Shown: one piece after another, positions 48,839 through 61,823 of the stretch
Position numbering within the stretch: the stretch's first letter is position 1
Layout of the letters: each line of letters starts with the position of its first letter
Assembly: GCA_009599575.1 (NCBI GenBank)
Contig: VWND01000008.1
Coordinates: 620,001 to 684,000, forward strand
Length of the DNA: 64,000 nt
Source of the DNA: Blumeriella jaapii
Lineage: Eukaryota; Ascomycota; Leotiomycetes; Helotiales; Drepanopezizaceae
Reading direction: 5' to 3'
Program-made: the position numbers and the translations under genes
Notes under the pieces: model-generated
What the model was told of the DNA's origin: nothing
Database searches by the model: none
Seen by the model: the letters and a program-made list of their open reading frames with translations, nothing else

Positions 48839-51800
48839 TCAGAAGCTGAACAACCCGCTTCGCCTTTTCCCGAGTGGGTAAACAATTAATGCACTGAGGA
48901 ACAAACCGACAGTGATGCCGATGGCGACCTGAATCATCGAATAGCCAACGTTGAGTACAATGCTGCCGTGAGCATCTGCAGTGGAAGAGCCGGCCAGTGT
49001 CACCTGTTGTGTGATCGTCAGCTAACAGCCCGATAACCAGGATTGACCTCCACTTAGTTCGACAAATAAAAGCAAAATTGGGATATAGTTTGTCCATATG
49101 GTTTGACAAAGGAGAATACCCGTAGGCGGACAAACAAACCGCAAGTGGCATTGAAACATATGTCTTTTTGCCGCCCGTGAGAACTTTGAGAAAATGATGG
49201 CCGAGGCTGTCATGAATAAAACCTACAGTGCTTGTTCCGTTCGTGATCTTCGCAGTGCCGTTCGCATACGTCGTCGTGTTCGTGAGTTGATCCGCGGTAC
49301 TGAGTCCAGCGAGAAGAGACCCTGAGGCTGCAAGACCAGACGGAACCTGGACGAAGATAGCGGGCAAAAGAGCCGCGGCAGCAACGCCGTGTCGCATGCG
49401 CGAGTAGAGATTTCCAAGGACTCCAACAGCAAGAGCACCAAATGTGTTGGAAAGTTGTGCTGACGAGGGAAACTTCTTGGCACTGAAGAAGTTGACGACA
49501 TAGCCAGAGAAGGAAATGAGAAGCATCACCGGCATTTGCTTCCACTTTGCTTGGTTGATGATACACAAACAGAGAGTGAAACATGGGACGAATAGCCACT
49601 TGTAATAGTCGCCAAGCTGATTCGAGCAGGTCGTCTCACTTATTGCGTTGGAATCCATCAACCCGTACAAGGCCGTGCCGATGGTGATACCATATCCGAG
49701 GAACAAAGAGTAGATGATCGCATACACCATGCGGACTGAGCCAGCAACCATCGAGCGCGATTGTAACTCTAACGATCCGCAAAGAACCATGTACCCAGGC
49801 AGGATAAGTGCAATGGATGACTGGGCAAGTGCAGAGAAGCAGAAAAGATCACCTCCTCGGATGGTGCCAAAGGCACGAGCCAGAAAGGAAGTCAAGACTG
49901 CAGCAGAGATCTCGAAAACATTGCTGTAGAGCTCGGACCGCGGAGCAACAACGAGTTGAAGGAATCCAAGTATTGAACCGAGGAGGAAGCAAATTGGCAA
50001 ATCGATAAGTCGGGCTTGAAAGGCTAACCAAAATCAGCACTGAACGTCCCGTGTGTAAAAAGTTTGACTTACCGAAGGGACCGACACTGGCGCTGGCACA
50101 ACCGTACACGAACACCAGGAGCCAAGTGTTGTTCTTGGGCTTATTATTGATTATGGTGTCCAGTCTCTGGGTCGCCTCCTCGACGCCGACCATGTCATGC
50201 ACGACTTCTTTGTAGATTTCATGAGTATCCTTCAGTTTCCCCAAGTCAACTCCTTGGAATGACCTCACGATCTTGACATCAGTCGTATGAGTAGAGACGT
50301 CATCGAAAGAGATGATCATGCATCCAGGAATGTAAAGGAACTGGCCGTCGATCTCAAGAACCCTGGCACTCATTTTCATGTACTATTAAAGTTAGAATTT
50401 GTGGATTTCATGCCTTGAGAGCAACGTCATGAACAAACGGCCCCCGTGAAGCACCAGATGGAAGGGGCGTGGCTACTGCCAGAATACTGACTGACCTCTT
50501 CCAATCTATGCGTCGGTGCACCGTAGGACATGAGAGCTCTGCATAGCTTGAGAAGATACTTTTGGCGACTGAGTATTTCCGCAATGTGAACAGTGATCCT
50601 GATCTCGTCCTCGAGCCGTGGTCTGCTCCCAATCGTTCTCATGGCAGAGTCCAGAAGTTTCCCACTCTGAGACTTTTTGCCAAGTCCAGGACGACTTCGT
50701 TTCGGGGTTCTTGCCCCTCCTTGGGCTCCCAGGATCGCCGACGCTTCAATGAGCCCTGCTAAGGTATCTTGAGACTGAGCCTTGTGGTTGTACCACTTGG
50801 CATGCTTGGTGCGTGGGGTAGTCATTCCTGATGAGCCGTTCTGCGAAGGGCTGCCCGTGGAGGCATCGCTTCCTCTCCTCGACTGCATGGCTGAGCCCCC
50901 GGCCGGGGCGTTGTAGAGCTTCAACAGGGAAGACAACACACCACCACGATACTGCCCGGGCCTCGGAACGTAATCCTCCCCATCTTGTTCGTGCGTTGGG
51001 GTGACTTGGCCGGACACGAGCCCGGCCGGATGACGAGCCGAACCTTTCAAAGAGTCCACGTTGAGCTTTCGTGTGTGAGCTCTGACGAGATTGTGGGCCT
51101 CGGAGGAGCTTGGTGGCTTGCCATGGCCATTTTGCAAAGTCTCCTCGTCACTGTCCAGCCCTCCGTCGTATGTACGCTTGCTATCCATGTCCACCAGGGG
51201 AATGTCGTCAATCCTCACCGGATACTGCTTCGTTCGGCTAGGCCCAGCAGTACCATTCTTGATTTCTTCATCTATGCTACCAGTCCTTGAAGCGGGTGCA
51301 GAATGACTCCCTACCAGGGATGCAACTCGTTGCGCACGCTCTTGAGCTGCCAGAGCAGAAAAGGTTTTTTCATTGAATTCCGTGACATCCTCGAAGGTAT
51401 CGCTGAAGGTGGAAGGATTATGTCTGGTCAGGTTTGGCCTCAGTACCGATGCCGTCGTCGGAATGGGAGGGTCGTCGAAAGGGTTGCCTTCATCGGTCTC
51501 GAGAGCCCTTCTCACCAAGCTCGCCGTGCTGTTGTTCCTCGACTGAAGCGAGCTGGGCTTGGCCTGGGGAGGTTTGGCGAGATCATGCAGTTCAGCGAGC
51601 GGTGGAACGGAAGGCTCTCGCAGCGGGAATTTGGATTTCTGATTCTTTGCATCGTTGGCTTCGCTCGTGCTGTTGAACCGGACTCTACTCTTTTTTTGGA
51701 TGAGCGATGGCTCGGACGATGGCGCGCCTGCACTCGACGGTCTGCTTGGCTCGGCACTGGTATCCTGAGGGTCGTCGGAAGAAAGTTCGACATATGCGTG

Positions 51801-51854
51801 ACTTGGCCCTCCTTCGCTCGCCGTGTTATACTCGCTAGACATGTCCAATGACAC
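48839..51854 (-). CDS. PRM10: ThrE/PRM10-like membrane transporter
   Basis: Multi-pass membrane protein of the Thr/Ser exporter family, related to yeast pheromone-regulated Prm10. Exons read from the right: 51854-50496, 50382-50073, 50023-49227, 49003-48839, 876 residues. The first about 430 residues are polar, Ser/Pro-rich and probably cytosolic. The conserved part starts with LCRALMSYGAPTHRLEEYMK, SARVLEIDGQFLYIPGCMII, and continues with FARAFGTIRGG-type helices and NGTAKITNGTSTV, then a last helix pair (GYSMIQVAIGITVGLFLSAL). Introns are 113, 49 and 223 nt. The last intron is open for much of its length in frame, so retention is possible, but skipping it restores a complete final domain. 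What it transports in fungi is unclear. Confidence 0.88.
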
Positions 51855-51924
51855 CGGGTCCCGCGCCCATGTAGGTCACCACGGCCGGGCCTACAGCTGT
51901 ATATGTTTCAGCGCAGAAGGTCGG

Positions 51925-51960
51925 CTGGTGCTGGTGCTGGTGCTGGTGCTGGTGCTGGTT
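51925..51960. repeat. CTGGTG hexanucleotide repeat, 6 copies
   Basis: Six copies of ctggtg, the last one ctggtt, just upstream of the PRM10-like start. Direct reading. Confidence 0.9.
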
Positions 51961-52062
51961 GGGGAGAGGAGGGGTACGGAACTTCGAGACGAGGTGGGAT
52001 GGCGCAGGACGGGGCCAAGCAGGTCCAACGATGGTCACCGCCGCTGTGCAGCTATTGGGTAA

Positions 52063-52108
52063 GGTAATAAGGGTAATAAGGGTAATAAGGGTAATAAAGG
52101 TAATAAAG
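52063..52108. repeat. GGTAATAAG tandem repeat, about 5 copies
   Basis: Nine-base unit ggtaataag repeated with small changes (ggtaataaa), in noncoding DNA. Confidence 0.85.
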
Positions 52109-52182
52109 ATGATAATCGCAAGCTAATAATTGAGATGCCGGGAGAATGCAACGCCACGCAGGCATACACTGTACTGCACGTC

Positions 52183-52212
52183 GTGCTTTCGTGCCTTCGT
52201 GCCTTCGTGCCG
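52183..52212. repeat. GTGCCTTC tandem repeat
   Basis: About three and a half copies of an eight-base unit (gtgctttc, then gtgccttc copies). Confidence 0.75.
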
Positions 52213-52427
52213 GTGACGGGGGGGAAGAACCTGAGTACTGGTAGGGAGGGCCCAGAAAGAATGGAGGGAAGAATGGAAAGTTCGCACCCGGACCTCTGGG
52301 TACCCATGGCGGGGACCGGCGGTCTTTATTCATGGAGAGAAGTGGCGCCGGCCTTAGTGCCAGGATAGGCTCAAGACGACCAGCTTCCTATCTCTGGCTA
52401 AGAAGAAGGCGTGACCTCCGGGAGAGG

Positions 52428-52486
52428 AGGGGGGGGAGGGGGATAGAGAGAGGAAGAGAGGAAGAGAAAAAGAGAGAAAGAGAGAA

Positions 52487-52531
<45 letters not shown>

Positions 52532-52572
52532 GAGAGAGAGAGAGAGAAAGGAGAGAAAGAGAAGACGAGGAG
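52428..52572. repeat. Polypurine (GA)n tract
   Basis: Roughly 145 bases that are almost entirely purine on this strand, including long gagagagag runs. The open frames rich in Arg/Glu (plus) and Ser/Leu (minus) here are consequences of the repeat. Confidence 0.9.
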
Positions 52573-52835
52573 GGAAACAAGACTAGAGACTGGAATGTGT
52601 ACTTTCAGCAACAATAGGCGGCCATCTCACGATCGTCGTCAACCAGCCCGAGCAATAGTACGGTACGGTACAGCACAGTACAGTAGTAGCATGCCGCGAC
52701 GGGTGCCAAAGAATCGACCGGCCTGGATCCAGTCGGTTTGTGAGCGGTCGGTGCTGTCGGTCTGTCCCTGGCGCTGGTACGCGCATGTTGTGCAGAAGAA
52801 GCCAAGCGAAGCAGATACAGACCTGTGTGACCTAC

Positions 52836-53070
52836 CGAGCTGTGTACTGTGTACGGTATATACTGTATATACATACCGAAAATACCGTACATACTGTACA
52901 TACATACCGTACATACTGTACATACCGTAATACCGTAATACCGTAATACGGTACATACCGTACATACCGTACAGCACATACCGTACATACCGTAATCCCG
53001 TACATACCATACATACCATACACACCGTAATCCCGTACATACCGTAATCCCGTAATCCCGTACACACCCG
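52836..53070. repeat. ACCGTACAT/CCGTAAT repeat array
   Basis: Interleaved units such as ataccgtacat, taccgtaat and atcccgtac over about 230 bases, all built on the GTAC word. Both strands are open as Tyr/Gly/Val/Cys repeats, which is an artefact. Confidence 0.85.
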
Positions 53071-55598
53071 TCCCAAAAACCGGACCGGTGGCACTAACCA
53101 CACCACGGCGAGATACCCACCTCGCTTGAGACAAGTCGGGCAGCGGTGGGCGCATCGTGCCGCATCGCAAGGAACAGACGCAAACGTGCAATCTCATGAG
53201 GCCGGAGCTCACAACAGCACCAGCACCAGCATTCAGCGAAGCCGGTGCCACGTCGACATTTAGTGCATACGACGGCCAGAGGATTCGCCATGTCGTTTTC
53301 CGTGACGTGGGCGCCTATTTTCGGCCACGCAAAAGAACTCTCCGCTTCGCGTGTTGCGTGGAAATATCGAAAGCTTCTTCGACTCCCCGGGTGATATTCG
53401 ATGCGACGATACTGTCAAATACGAGATCGGGACGAGATGGGGTAGCAATGGTGGGAGGACGAGGAATAAGTCCGGTGGGCATGAAGAATCCAGCGTGACA
53501 TGGATTTGCTTGCTGCCGACGCGTCTGTACTGTATATCCACCTGCCCTGAACAGAGATCGACTGAACTGTACTATGTATATCGTCCGCCCTCTATCATAC
53601 CGTACGGTACGTAGTCCTGTACCATAGTACAGTACGTAATCCCCTTACTCGTATATCTCGGCACGCCGTCTGCAGCATGACTATGTGGCGCAGATACAAT
53701 CCTTCGGACACGCGCACTCTGTGTCCGCAAGTAGCACAGTGCCATGCACGTCGTGCGATTACAACTCATACTAGGAAATTCCGCCAAGCAGATATCGACT
53801 TCTTACATCGAGATCCTTCATGTCGATCCGGCTTAACTCCCTTGGTCGCGCACAACTTCCCGGGACTTGCGCCGGATCGTGTCTCAGTGGAGTCCTGTGC
53901 CTTCGAGTGTAATTTGACCTCATGCATGTTTTGCTCCAAGAGCCTTGCGTGAGGGACTACTAAGTATCATCAGGCAGTCAAATGAGAAATTTGCAGTGTT
54001 TGACTCGAATGGAATCACCCATCGAAGCTATCCGTCGTGCCTACATACGCACCCGGAAACTGCAAGTAACCCTGGACCAACCAAGTACCCACCGCTGCGG
54101 AGATCGCTTCCACGCGGCCTGAAACTTTCCGCATAAGCTTCGAGACGGTACGAGAAAGAAAGAAAACCCAACCATTAACGCAACCTTCGGGGCGAAAGGT
54201 ACTGTATGTACAGGAATATCAACACAGCCACCTCGCTAAAGTATCTGTCGAGCCAAGTGTTGGGTACGGCCTCTTTCTGCCGACAAGTCAATATTTGGGA
54301 AAAACATTCAGACTAAGTTTCTAGTTGGCAGGCAGAACAGCCCAGGTCCTGGAGAGAGCTAGAGGCAACTCCTGAGAGCCCGGTGCTGGTCCGATTCGAC
54401 ACTGTTGCGCCGGATCGGCGGATGCTCGAACGTTGAATCCTTCATTGAATCCCCGTCGAGATTTTTTCAAAACATCAAAATTGACCCCTTTTCAAGTCTC
54501 GAACCTTTCCTAAGTTTCCACGCCTTTCTTCCCATTTTTGGAATGACAGTTTTCCGTCGAAGGTTGCTTCTTGAATCGACGAACGAACAAGAGCAATCCG
54601 TGAGGACCAGGCACTTGGGATCACTGTTGATTTCTTCCGACTCTTCCGAGGAGGTCAGATCTTCTCGCAGTACAGTACTGTCAGGCAAAGCGTGCGAAAG
54701 TCCGGATCTCTTCCGTCGTCCAGATGTCACAAGACTGTCCACAATCGTCGTCCGGTCTCCATAACTGATTTGCAACACTTGCACAAACCGGTCTCCTCTA
54801 GCTTGGCCACGTCCAAAGTAGCGATACACCAAGACGGATACCAGAATTCGATTGGCAACGTGCAGACAACACGACTCTCGGTGCGAGTGATCAACGCCCA
54901 AGATTCCACCCGCAATCTTCGCTCCGTGAGTCACTCACTGCATCAATTCGTGCTCGGTAGTTGAATGACGCTGGAACGAGTTCCCGGCCCGGACAAGAAC
55001 TTCCACTCGTCTGCACTTGCAGTCTCAGCGCACAAACTTACAGTAGATCACATAATATCATAATATCCTGACGAGCTTGAGTCAGCCCCCTTCTTGTCGC
55101 GTGCCCAGTGTTCTGTGGTCTTGTTAAACAAGCTAGGATTGAGAGAGTTCACTGCTGAACTTTTCAGAGCATGCTCAACTTTCCCTGTGAACCTGAGCTC
55201 CGCAGTCACTCGAACTCATGACATGCCTGACGTGACCCATATACTTCGTGAAACGAGAACTGAGAGGCGGTCGAGGGGTCTTGATTCGTCTGGCAGTAAG
55301 ATCTCGCTCTTTCTTCCACTGAATAGAAAAAAAAAAGAAAAGAAAAAAAAGGTATTCGGGATAGAGCAGTACGTTTGCGCCAAACCCCTTGGCAAATTCT
55401 CCGTCTCAGAGTTGCATCTCATAACGACAAAACACCCCAATAGCACCCCCGCTACACTGCAAATCAAATATCAATGAAAGATTGGTTCTGGCCAGACATT
55501 TGTGGCATTCAGGACACACTTGTGGACCAGCTTTGCAGAAGATGATGAATGATGATATGCTCACCTGGTCCTTGAATCGTCAGTCGTTCATCTCCACT

Positions 55599-56343
55599 CT
55601 AAACATCCAGCAACGCCAGAATCCTTGCTTCCTCGTCCCGTCCATCTAGATCCATCTCCTCCTCTCCATCTCTCTCCTCTAGCGCACCAACCCCTCTCTC
55701 AACCCTCAACATCAGCCTCCTCATCTTCTCCAATTCGACTTCGACCTCACCGTTCCGCGTCACCAAATTCTCCTGCACACCCCCGTCTTCTCCTAACAGC
55801 TCGACTAGTTCTTTCAGCTTCTTATACCTGTTCAGCCTCTCCCTAGCTACTTTCCGCTGTTCGTTGAGAGCAGCTAGGCGTTGCTGCAGTTCCGCATACT
55901 TGGAAGCTTGCTCTGTGGCCCGAGCAGACGCCTCCTCGCTCCACTCCTCTGGGAGTTGCTCGATCAGAGATTCATGTCCTAGTCCTTTCCTCAGCCCAAG
56001 CCCATGCGACCGAGGGGAATACACACGATAATCAGCCCCTCTCTCCGCCCAGTCTTCCCCAGCTCTCAAGCCCCTCTCTCCTGCATTCCAGTAGAGCATG
56101 TCGACCTGCCGCGACATGTCTCCGTGCCTGCGGTCCGTACGCCAGTTTGTTGTGCTGCTTCAGCTGGTTGTTGAGCTTGCGCAGCGCGTCGTCGATGGTC
56201 CTTTGCCGGAGGGAGTTCTCGTCGGCGGTAGTGTTGGAGGCGGTGAATGTGGAGGACGGGCGGAGGGGCTGCGAGAGAAGGAGGATTTGGGAGCGGAGGA
56301 AGGCGATTTTGAGATCGATGATGGTGGGTGTACTGGATGCCAT
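55599..56343 (-). CDS. FTA4: Kinetochore protein Fta4 (Sim4/CENP-50-like), frameshifted
   Basis: Inner-kinetochore component of the Sim4/COMA-type complex. Single exon. The first part, from MASSTPTIIDLKIAFLRSQI to NQLKQHNKLAYGPQARRHVA, is in one frame; the rest, from QVDMLYWNAGERG to the stop at 55599, is in another. The net change is one extra or two missing bases near 56108-56113 (gcggcag). The second part holds helical stretches (YAELQQRLAALNEQRKVARE, RYKKLKELVELLGEDGG) and an acidic end (EERDGEEEMDLDGRDEEAR). Total about 248 residues. It is the only gene I recognise in the last 12 kb. Confidence 0.75.
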
Positions 56344-59300
56344 CATCGGAGTGGGTGTTGATCACTTGGTCGAGTGGGGAGCCAGCGGTTGATGAGGTGA
56401 ATCTCGGACGCAGGTGGTGAGGTGTTGTGGGTGGACGCGTTCTTGGTCGGTCGACGCGATTGCCGAATTTTGGCCGATGGCTTGTGGAAGTCTCACCGTC
56501 ACTTCCACTACACTTACATCCTACAGTGTATGTACATACAACATTCACTTCTTTGCTGCGATAATACGCACTGACGGTAGCATGCTCTCGTCATTTATGA
56601 AATAACCCGCTCTAAATCAACCCTTATTTTATTTTACATTTCCAGCTTGCTCTCTCCGTACGATGAATTTCACGCTTTAATCGTCGGCTTTCGTGAGCAT
56701 CTTATTTATCTCTTCTTGATGTTGCATGTGCTCTCCACATTTGTTCGGTTTTTGAGCTCAATAGTACCTATACGCACTGCTGTAAAGATATCGCCTTCAT
56801 CTCCAACCTCCACGTCTCAAATGTGCCTTCTCGGTCCGTCCTCATCTCCAGTGGGGTTGGTCATCTCCGACAGCTTCTTGTCTGCATGGCGTATCTCCGG
56901 AACCCATTTGACAATATGTCCGGTCGTCCTTCTTCTAGACCGCGTGACCGCAACGAACTGTGTTGGGTGGTAGCTGGAGCATACCAAGTCTGGTCTCTTC
57001 TACATCCCGAGCAGCCCATGAAGTGGGTAACAACATCTACTCCTCATGCGCGAATCTACCCTTTCACCCAGTCTGACTCTTCCCTGTAATCAATCTTGCC
57101 TTCGGTAAAGGCGTTTGCTACGGAGACCGAGGCAAGTGGAAAAGATGGGATCGAGGAGATTGGATTTCATCCAGTGCATTTCGGCAGCCAGGGCGATGTG
57201 TGGTGGTTACTACAGTGTGTATCAAGAGCTATTTGGGAATTGATACGACGTTGCTTGGGCTGGGCTACCTACCACTTAACTGTGGCCGAAAATTTCAAGG
57301 TGACTCAAGCCAGGCTTGGTACTAACATTCGAAAGCCAAAATGTCTGCGTGGGGTTATTGTTTGATACTAGATAATAATTTCAAGCGGTACTTGAATCTT
57401 GTCGATGGCGAAGCACCATCTAATTTCAAGAGGGAGGGGCCAATGAGAAATCTGAGGAAGCTATAGTCTAGTAAACGGTTAGTAATTCAGCGTAAGCTTA
57501 ACTTCTTTATTTGCGTTCTTCTGTAAGTGAAGCCAACAGGCAGTGGAAAAGGAATACTCAAAGACCAACTCTTCTAGCTATCTATACAAGGATTCTCATC
57601 CTCTTATCTCCCATGTTCGTTCGGTTTTTGAATGTGGTAATAACGTTCGAGGCAATTCAGCTCAGGCTTCCTAATCCAGAAATTTCCTGACATCGCATCT
57701 CTCGTGCTCGATCATCCAGTTGAGAGAGCTCGTTCCAATCAACTGTAAGCCGAAAGTCCTTTTACCTTCTTTCTTTGGCCCATTCTTTTCGGCCTCTGTT
57801 TGTGCTCTCTGTGATATGACTCTCGAGCATGCACGTTTTTCGAATTCGGGGTCGTCCGAGAATGACCAAGACCGACATAAGATACCATGGGGAAATAATG
57901 GCAGGCTGTACTTCTGCTCTAGTGAACCGGTGCTTCCAGCCCAGCGTGCCTTCTTCCGGGCCAGACTCGTTACTGGCCTGGAACACAACGGATGAAATCT
58001 CGAGAAGTCTTGACTGTGAATGTTTTGGTGGAGAGAGCGGACGACCAGCATATAAAAAGGGTAGCTAGCTAAACATCAAGCAATGCACCAGGACACAAGG
58101 AATTTGGGCATGTTTCATGTTCGGCTATTGCGAAAAGAGACACTTGAATAATTCAAGCAAGATACAGGCAGATGTTTGATGGTTTGTAGGTTGTTCTGTC
58201 TCCATCTCAGGTGAATTGGGTAGTCGCGACGAGAGGTGAACTTCAATGTCTTGACTCGCAATTCAAAGGCATGTACTGTAATATCTAATAACCAACCTGT
58301 CCGTGATAGGACCCCCCCCCCCACCCCCCCTAATACATTCAGTTTAGTTTCATTTTCAACAGCACTGGGAAAGCCGTTGTTCCCGCGCCTGTCAAAAGAA
58401 GCTCTCCAACGCCTCCACCCCTCCCGAGCGATAAACAACAGTCCTAGGAAATCCGCGTCAAAACTAAGCCCATCCGCGTCGCAAAGAATCCTCCTATCAG
58501 CAGTCCACAAACCCGTCGATTGATACACCCCGGCTTCCAGATCCTGTCAAGGATTTGGCCACGAGTAGCAAGCAAAGGATTGCTCAGAGGATCAAAACAC
58601 GCCGAGGAGAGTCAGAATGGGTATCTATCTGTCCGTCAGGAGCCGCAGTCTGGGCCGGAGAGTCGCAAGTAGCTTGAGAGCACACACCCATCTCTGTTCC
58701 ATTGCTCCCGTGCGCGAAATTGCTCCTCCGCTGGATCTTCCATGCCTGGTGTGCGCAAGTCTTTGGAACGAGTCGGAGAATCGGAACCGATTGCTGTCTC
58801 GACACGCAAGCGGGACACTGCTGACCACAAGACGAGATGGAGCTCGGTTGTTGTCTCTTCCAAGTACACGTACAGAGCTCGCACGTCTTCGCGTCAAAAG
58901 GCCTTGCGGAATCAGCTTCCGGCGCCAGGATGATGCAGGAAGGATCATGAGGCGAGGAAGAGATGAACCAGCAAGAGATACATATCTACCTAGCAGATGC
59001 AATCATCGAGCTTATCACGCAAAGACACGCGTTGCGTTTACCAACAACGTGGAAGTCAATGATACCCACCCTACAACTCCCTCAGGACAGAGTGAATAAT
59101 CAGTGAAAAAGCATAGGCTCTACATAGGAGATGAAAAGGAGCGAGCAGCAGAGACCTCTAGCCAAAACCCATTCCACCTGGTCGCTACAAACGACACGTT
59201 CCTTCCTTCTTTTCTCTTCCTGTCTCTTCTCTTCTTCTCTTCTCCTCTCACAAGCACCTTCGACAAGCGAGACCGGCCATTTCGGAGGCCACTTGGAGCC

Positions 59301-59387
59301 GACCCTCGCGAATCCATATGCAGTAAGTGCGTGACAACGCAATTTCACGCGTGTGTAAGATCTCGCCTACTGTACTGCACAGCACAC

Positions 59388-59475
59388 ACATACAGTACAT
59401 ACAGTACATACAGTACATACAGTACATACAGTACATACAGTACATACAGTACATACAGTACATACAGTACATACA
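59388..59475. repeat. ACATACAGT tandem array, about 9.5 copies
   Basis: Near-perfect nine-base unit. Because the unit is three codons long, it gives open frames of repeating Tyr-Ser-Thr (plus) and Met-Tyr-Cys (minus). Confidence 0.95.
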
Positions 59476-60070
59476 ATAGAAGCAACCGACCGGACAAGTC
59501 TTCCATCACCGCCCACGCTCTCACGCAGCGAAAAGCCCAGGCAAAACCAGCGGGCCAAGGACGCAGGACCTCGGCCGAGATGCAGACCCAACGCCTCGTC
59601 CGCATCCAGGGTCCTCAAACTCCAGATGAAACCCTCTCTCTCTCTCTCTCCGTGGGCACTGCGATGGTGCTTGAAACCAAAGAAGCGCGCCTCCTGCTGT
59701 ACTGTACCTGAAACCCGACGCGTGCGGATAGACGAGCTGGATCGTCCCGCGGCCCCACCATAAGGGGTCTCGCTCAACGGTCCAAGACTTGAGGGCGTCC
59801 AACTTCTTGTTGTGTAGAGTACACTGTACACTGTACAGTTCATACTTATATACATACTGTAGTATGTGGGTGTAGTACAGTACAGTACGGTACTGTAGTA
59901 TGTGTGTGTAGTACAGTACAGTACGATACTGTACAGCTGCCGAGATCTTTCGCTGGCATCGTGGCGTCCGAGCGAGCACCCCAGCCATCACATGATAATA
60001 GGGCAGAAGGGGTTCGGAGCCGAGTGCATATAGTGAGTGATGCCGCTGTCACGCAGTTGTCACTTACATA

Positions 60071-60094
60071 GTACAGTACAGTACTGTACTGTAC
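60071..60094. repeat. Perfect 24-bp palindrome of the GTAC type
   Basis: The 12-base half gtacagtacagt is followed at once by its exact reverse complement. It could extrude as a hairpin, and the flanks contain more copies of the same word. Confidence 0.9.
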
Positions 60095-60356
60095 AGTACT
60101 ATAAATAGATAGATAGTACTGTAGAGGTATGTATGTACAGTACACAATATCTCGAGTTGGACTTGGCTTGGCTCGGCTCGGCTCTCTCGCCTAGCACTAC
60201 TACTTACTGTACAGTACAGTACGGGGTCAGCGCGTACAGGATTCACAGCGAACTTGGCCAAGAGACCTATGTACATCGGTACTGTACTGTACTGTACTGT
60301 AGGTAGGTACAGTAGGTAAACGATGCTTCCCAAATCCTCTGTTCCCGCCAGCTCCG

Positions 60357-60392
60357 TTACCTACCTACCTACCTACCTACCTACCTACCTAC
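60357..60392. repeat. (CTAC)n tetranucleotide repeat, about 9 copies
   Basis: Uninterrupted ctac/ccta repeat ending at acgtgg. Confidence 0.92.
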
Positions 60393-61580
60393 GTGGTGAG
60401 TGTGGCGATACCACGCAGGTCGCTCGAGTCGACTCGGCTCCGACCCATTCTGGGCGTCACAAATGCCGAGAGAGTCATTCATGCAAAATCCCTTACAGTA
60501 CCGGACAGTACTGTACTGTACCAACCGGCAGTATGTACAGTACGAGGTGCATGATGCGAAGTCACGACAGTATGTACTGTACTGTATGTACTATGCACGA
60601 TACCCAGCCCGCGCAGCCATGTGCTGTGCTGTGCTGTACATGCGGAGGACGAAACGTGAAACGGGGAGGATGAGCGCGTAAAGTACTGTATGTACACAGT
60701 ATGTAGGTGGGTGGGTGGGTGGATGTACAGTAACTATGCAGAAGTACTGCTCCGGAGTACTATTTTGAGTTATGTACTGTATGTACTGTATGGTAGGAGA
60801 CGACGTTGGTCAGATAGAGGGGTTCGGCAAATATACGTACGGTACACACTGTACATGCGTACGTTTGTGGCTCGGGTCCAGAGCGAGTCTCCTGTCGAGT
60901 TTTGCTGGTCATGTATACAATTGAAGCTCTGAGGAGATTGCGGGTACAGAATCGAATTTAGGCTGGCGCATCACATCTCGATGTGATACTGCACAACAGG
61001 ATGTGTTTGGCAGAAGATAGAGTTCTACGAAGTAAGTAAGTACATACTGTATCTGTACTGTATCTACTACATGCAGTACACTATGGTCAAAGTACTGTCC
61101 TGTATTAATGTACTGTACTGTATTAATAGTACATACAGTACAGTACATCAATACATACAATACAAACAACACCATCTCCCGCCGCCGAAAGAAAAAAAAG
61201 TCTATTTATAATCGGATTCGCGTAACGGTCGAGATGAGACGGACGGGATGTGAGTGAAACCACCGATCTATCCCAGAAGCGAGAACCATGCATTTCCCAA
61301 TCCCTGTTTTCCGTTTTCCCACCTATTTTTAACTCGCTGTTTAAACGAGACCAAGTCACGCACAGTACAGTATCATACAGTACAGTACTGTAATAACCAC
61401 ATCCTCCACCTGGTCACGTGTCTCGACCGCGCTCACGGCTATTGTACTGTATGTAAACAACACGGTAGGTACGGTACGGTATGGTACGTGCTTCCGAAAT
61501 GGGGCGAAGCGATGAATACATAGCTCAGCTCTTCGTGACTTTGTCACCGTCTTCGTAGGTGGTGCTTGCTTGCTGAACTG

Positions 61581-61690
61581 TACTGTGCTGTGCTGTGTTG
61601 TGTTGTGTTGTGTTGTGTTGTGTTGTATTGTATTTCATTGTACTGTACTGTACTGTACTGAGTTGTATTGTATTGTTTTGTACTGTACGT
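61581..61690. repeat. TGTGT/TGTAC pentamer-rich tract
   Basis: Runs of gtgct, gtgtt and gtact five-base units in succession, probably one expanding repeat that has drifted. Confidence 0.8.
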
Positions 61691-61740
61691 ACGTCTGGCT
61701 GGCTGGCTGGAAAGCTTTTCAGGTTCGTCGAAGACTGCTT

Positions 61741-61823
61741 ACAGAATGTACAGAATGTACAGTATGTACAGTATGTACAGTATGTACAGTATGTACAGTA
61801 TGTACAGTATGTACAGTATGTAC
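61741..61823. repeat. TACAGTATG tandem array, about 9 copies
   Basis: Nine-base unit; the first two copies read tacagaatg. Open on both strands because of the unit length. Confidence 0.93.

Larger units (their letters stand above)
51855..55598. other. Gene-poor region rich in microsatellites
   Basis: No supported gene in 3.7 kb. Contains the hexamer, GGTAATAAG, GTGCCTTC, polypurine and ACCGTACAT arrays listed separately. Between 53,100 and 55,590 the sequence is more complex but shows no recognisable frame; GTAC-type words recur (for example 54670-54680). Confidence 0.55.

Noticed and set aside
36459..51854. Biosynthetic gene cluster around the oxidoreductase, dioxygenase and transporters
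   Set aside because: No backbone enzyme (PKS, NRPS, terpene synthase, DMATS) is present and the genes between are housekeeping.
52332..52614. Arg/Glu-rich and Ser/Leu-rich frames
   Set aside because: Direct products of the polypurine tract.
59248..59855. Proteins of repeating Tyr-Ser-Thr or Met-Tyr-Cys
   Set aside because: Translations of the 9-base array; open on both strands only because the unit is a multiple of three.
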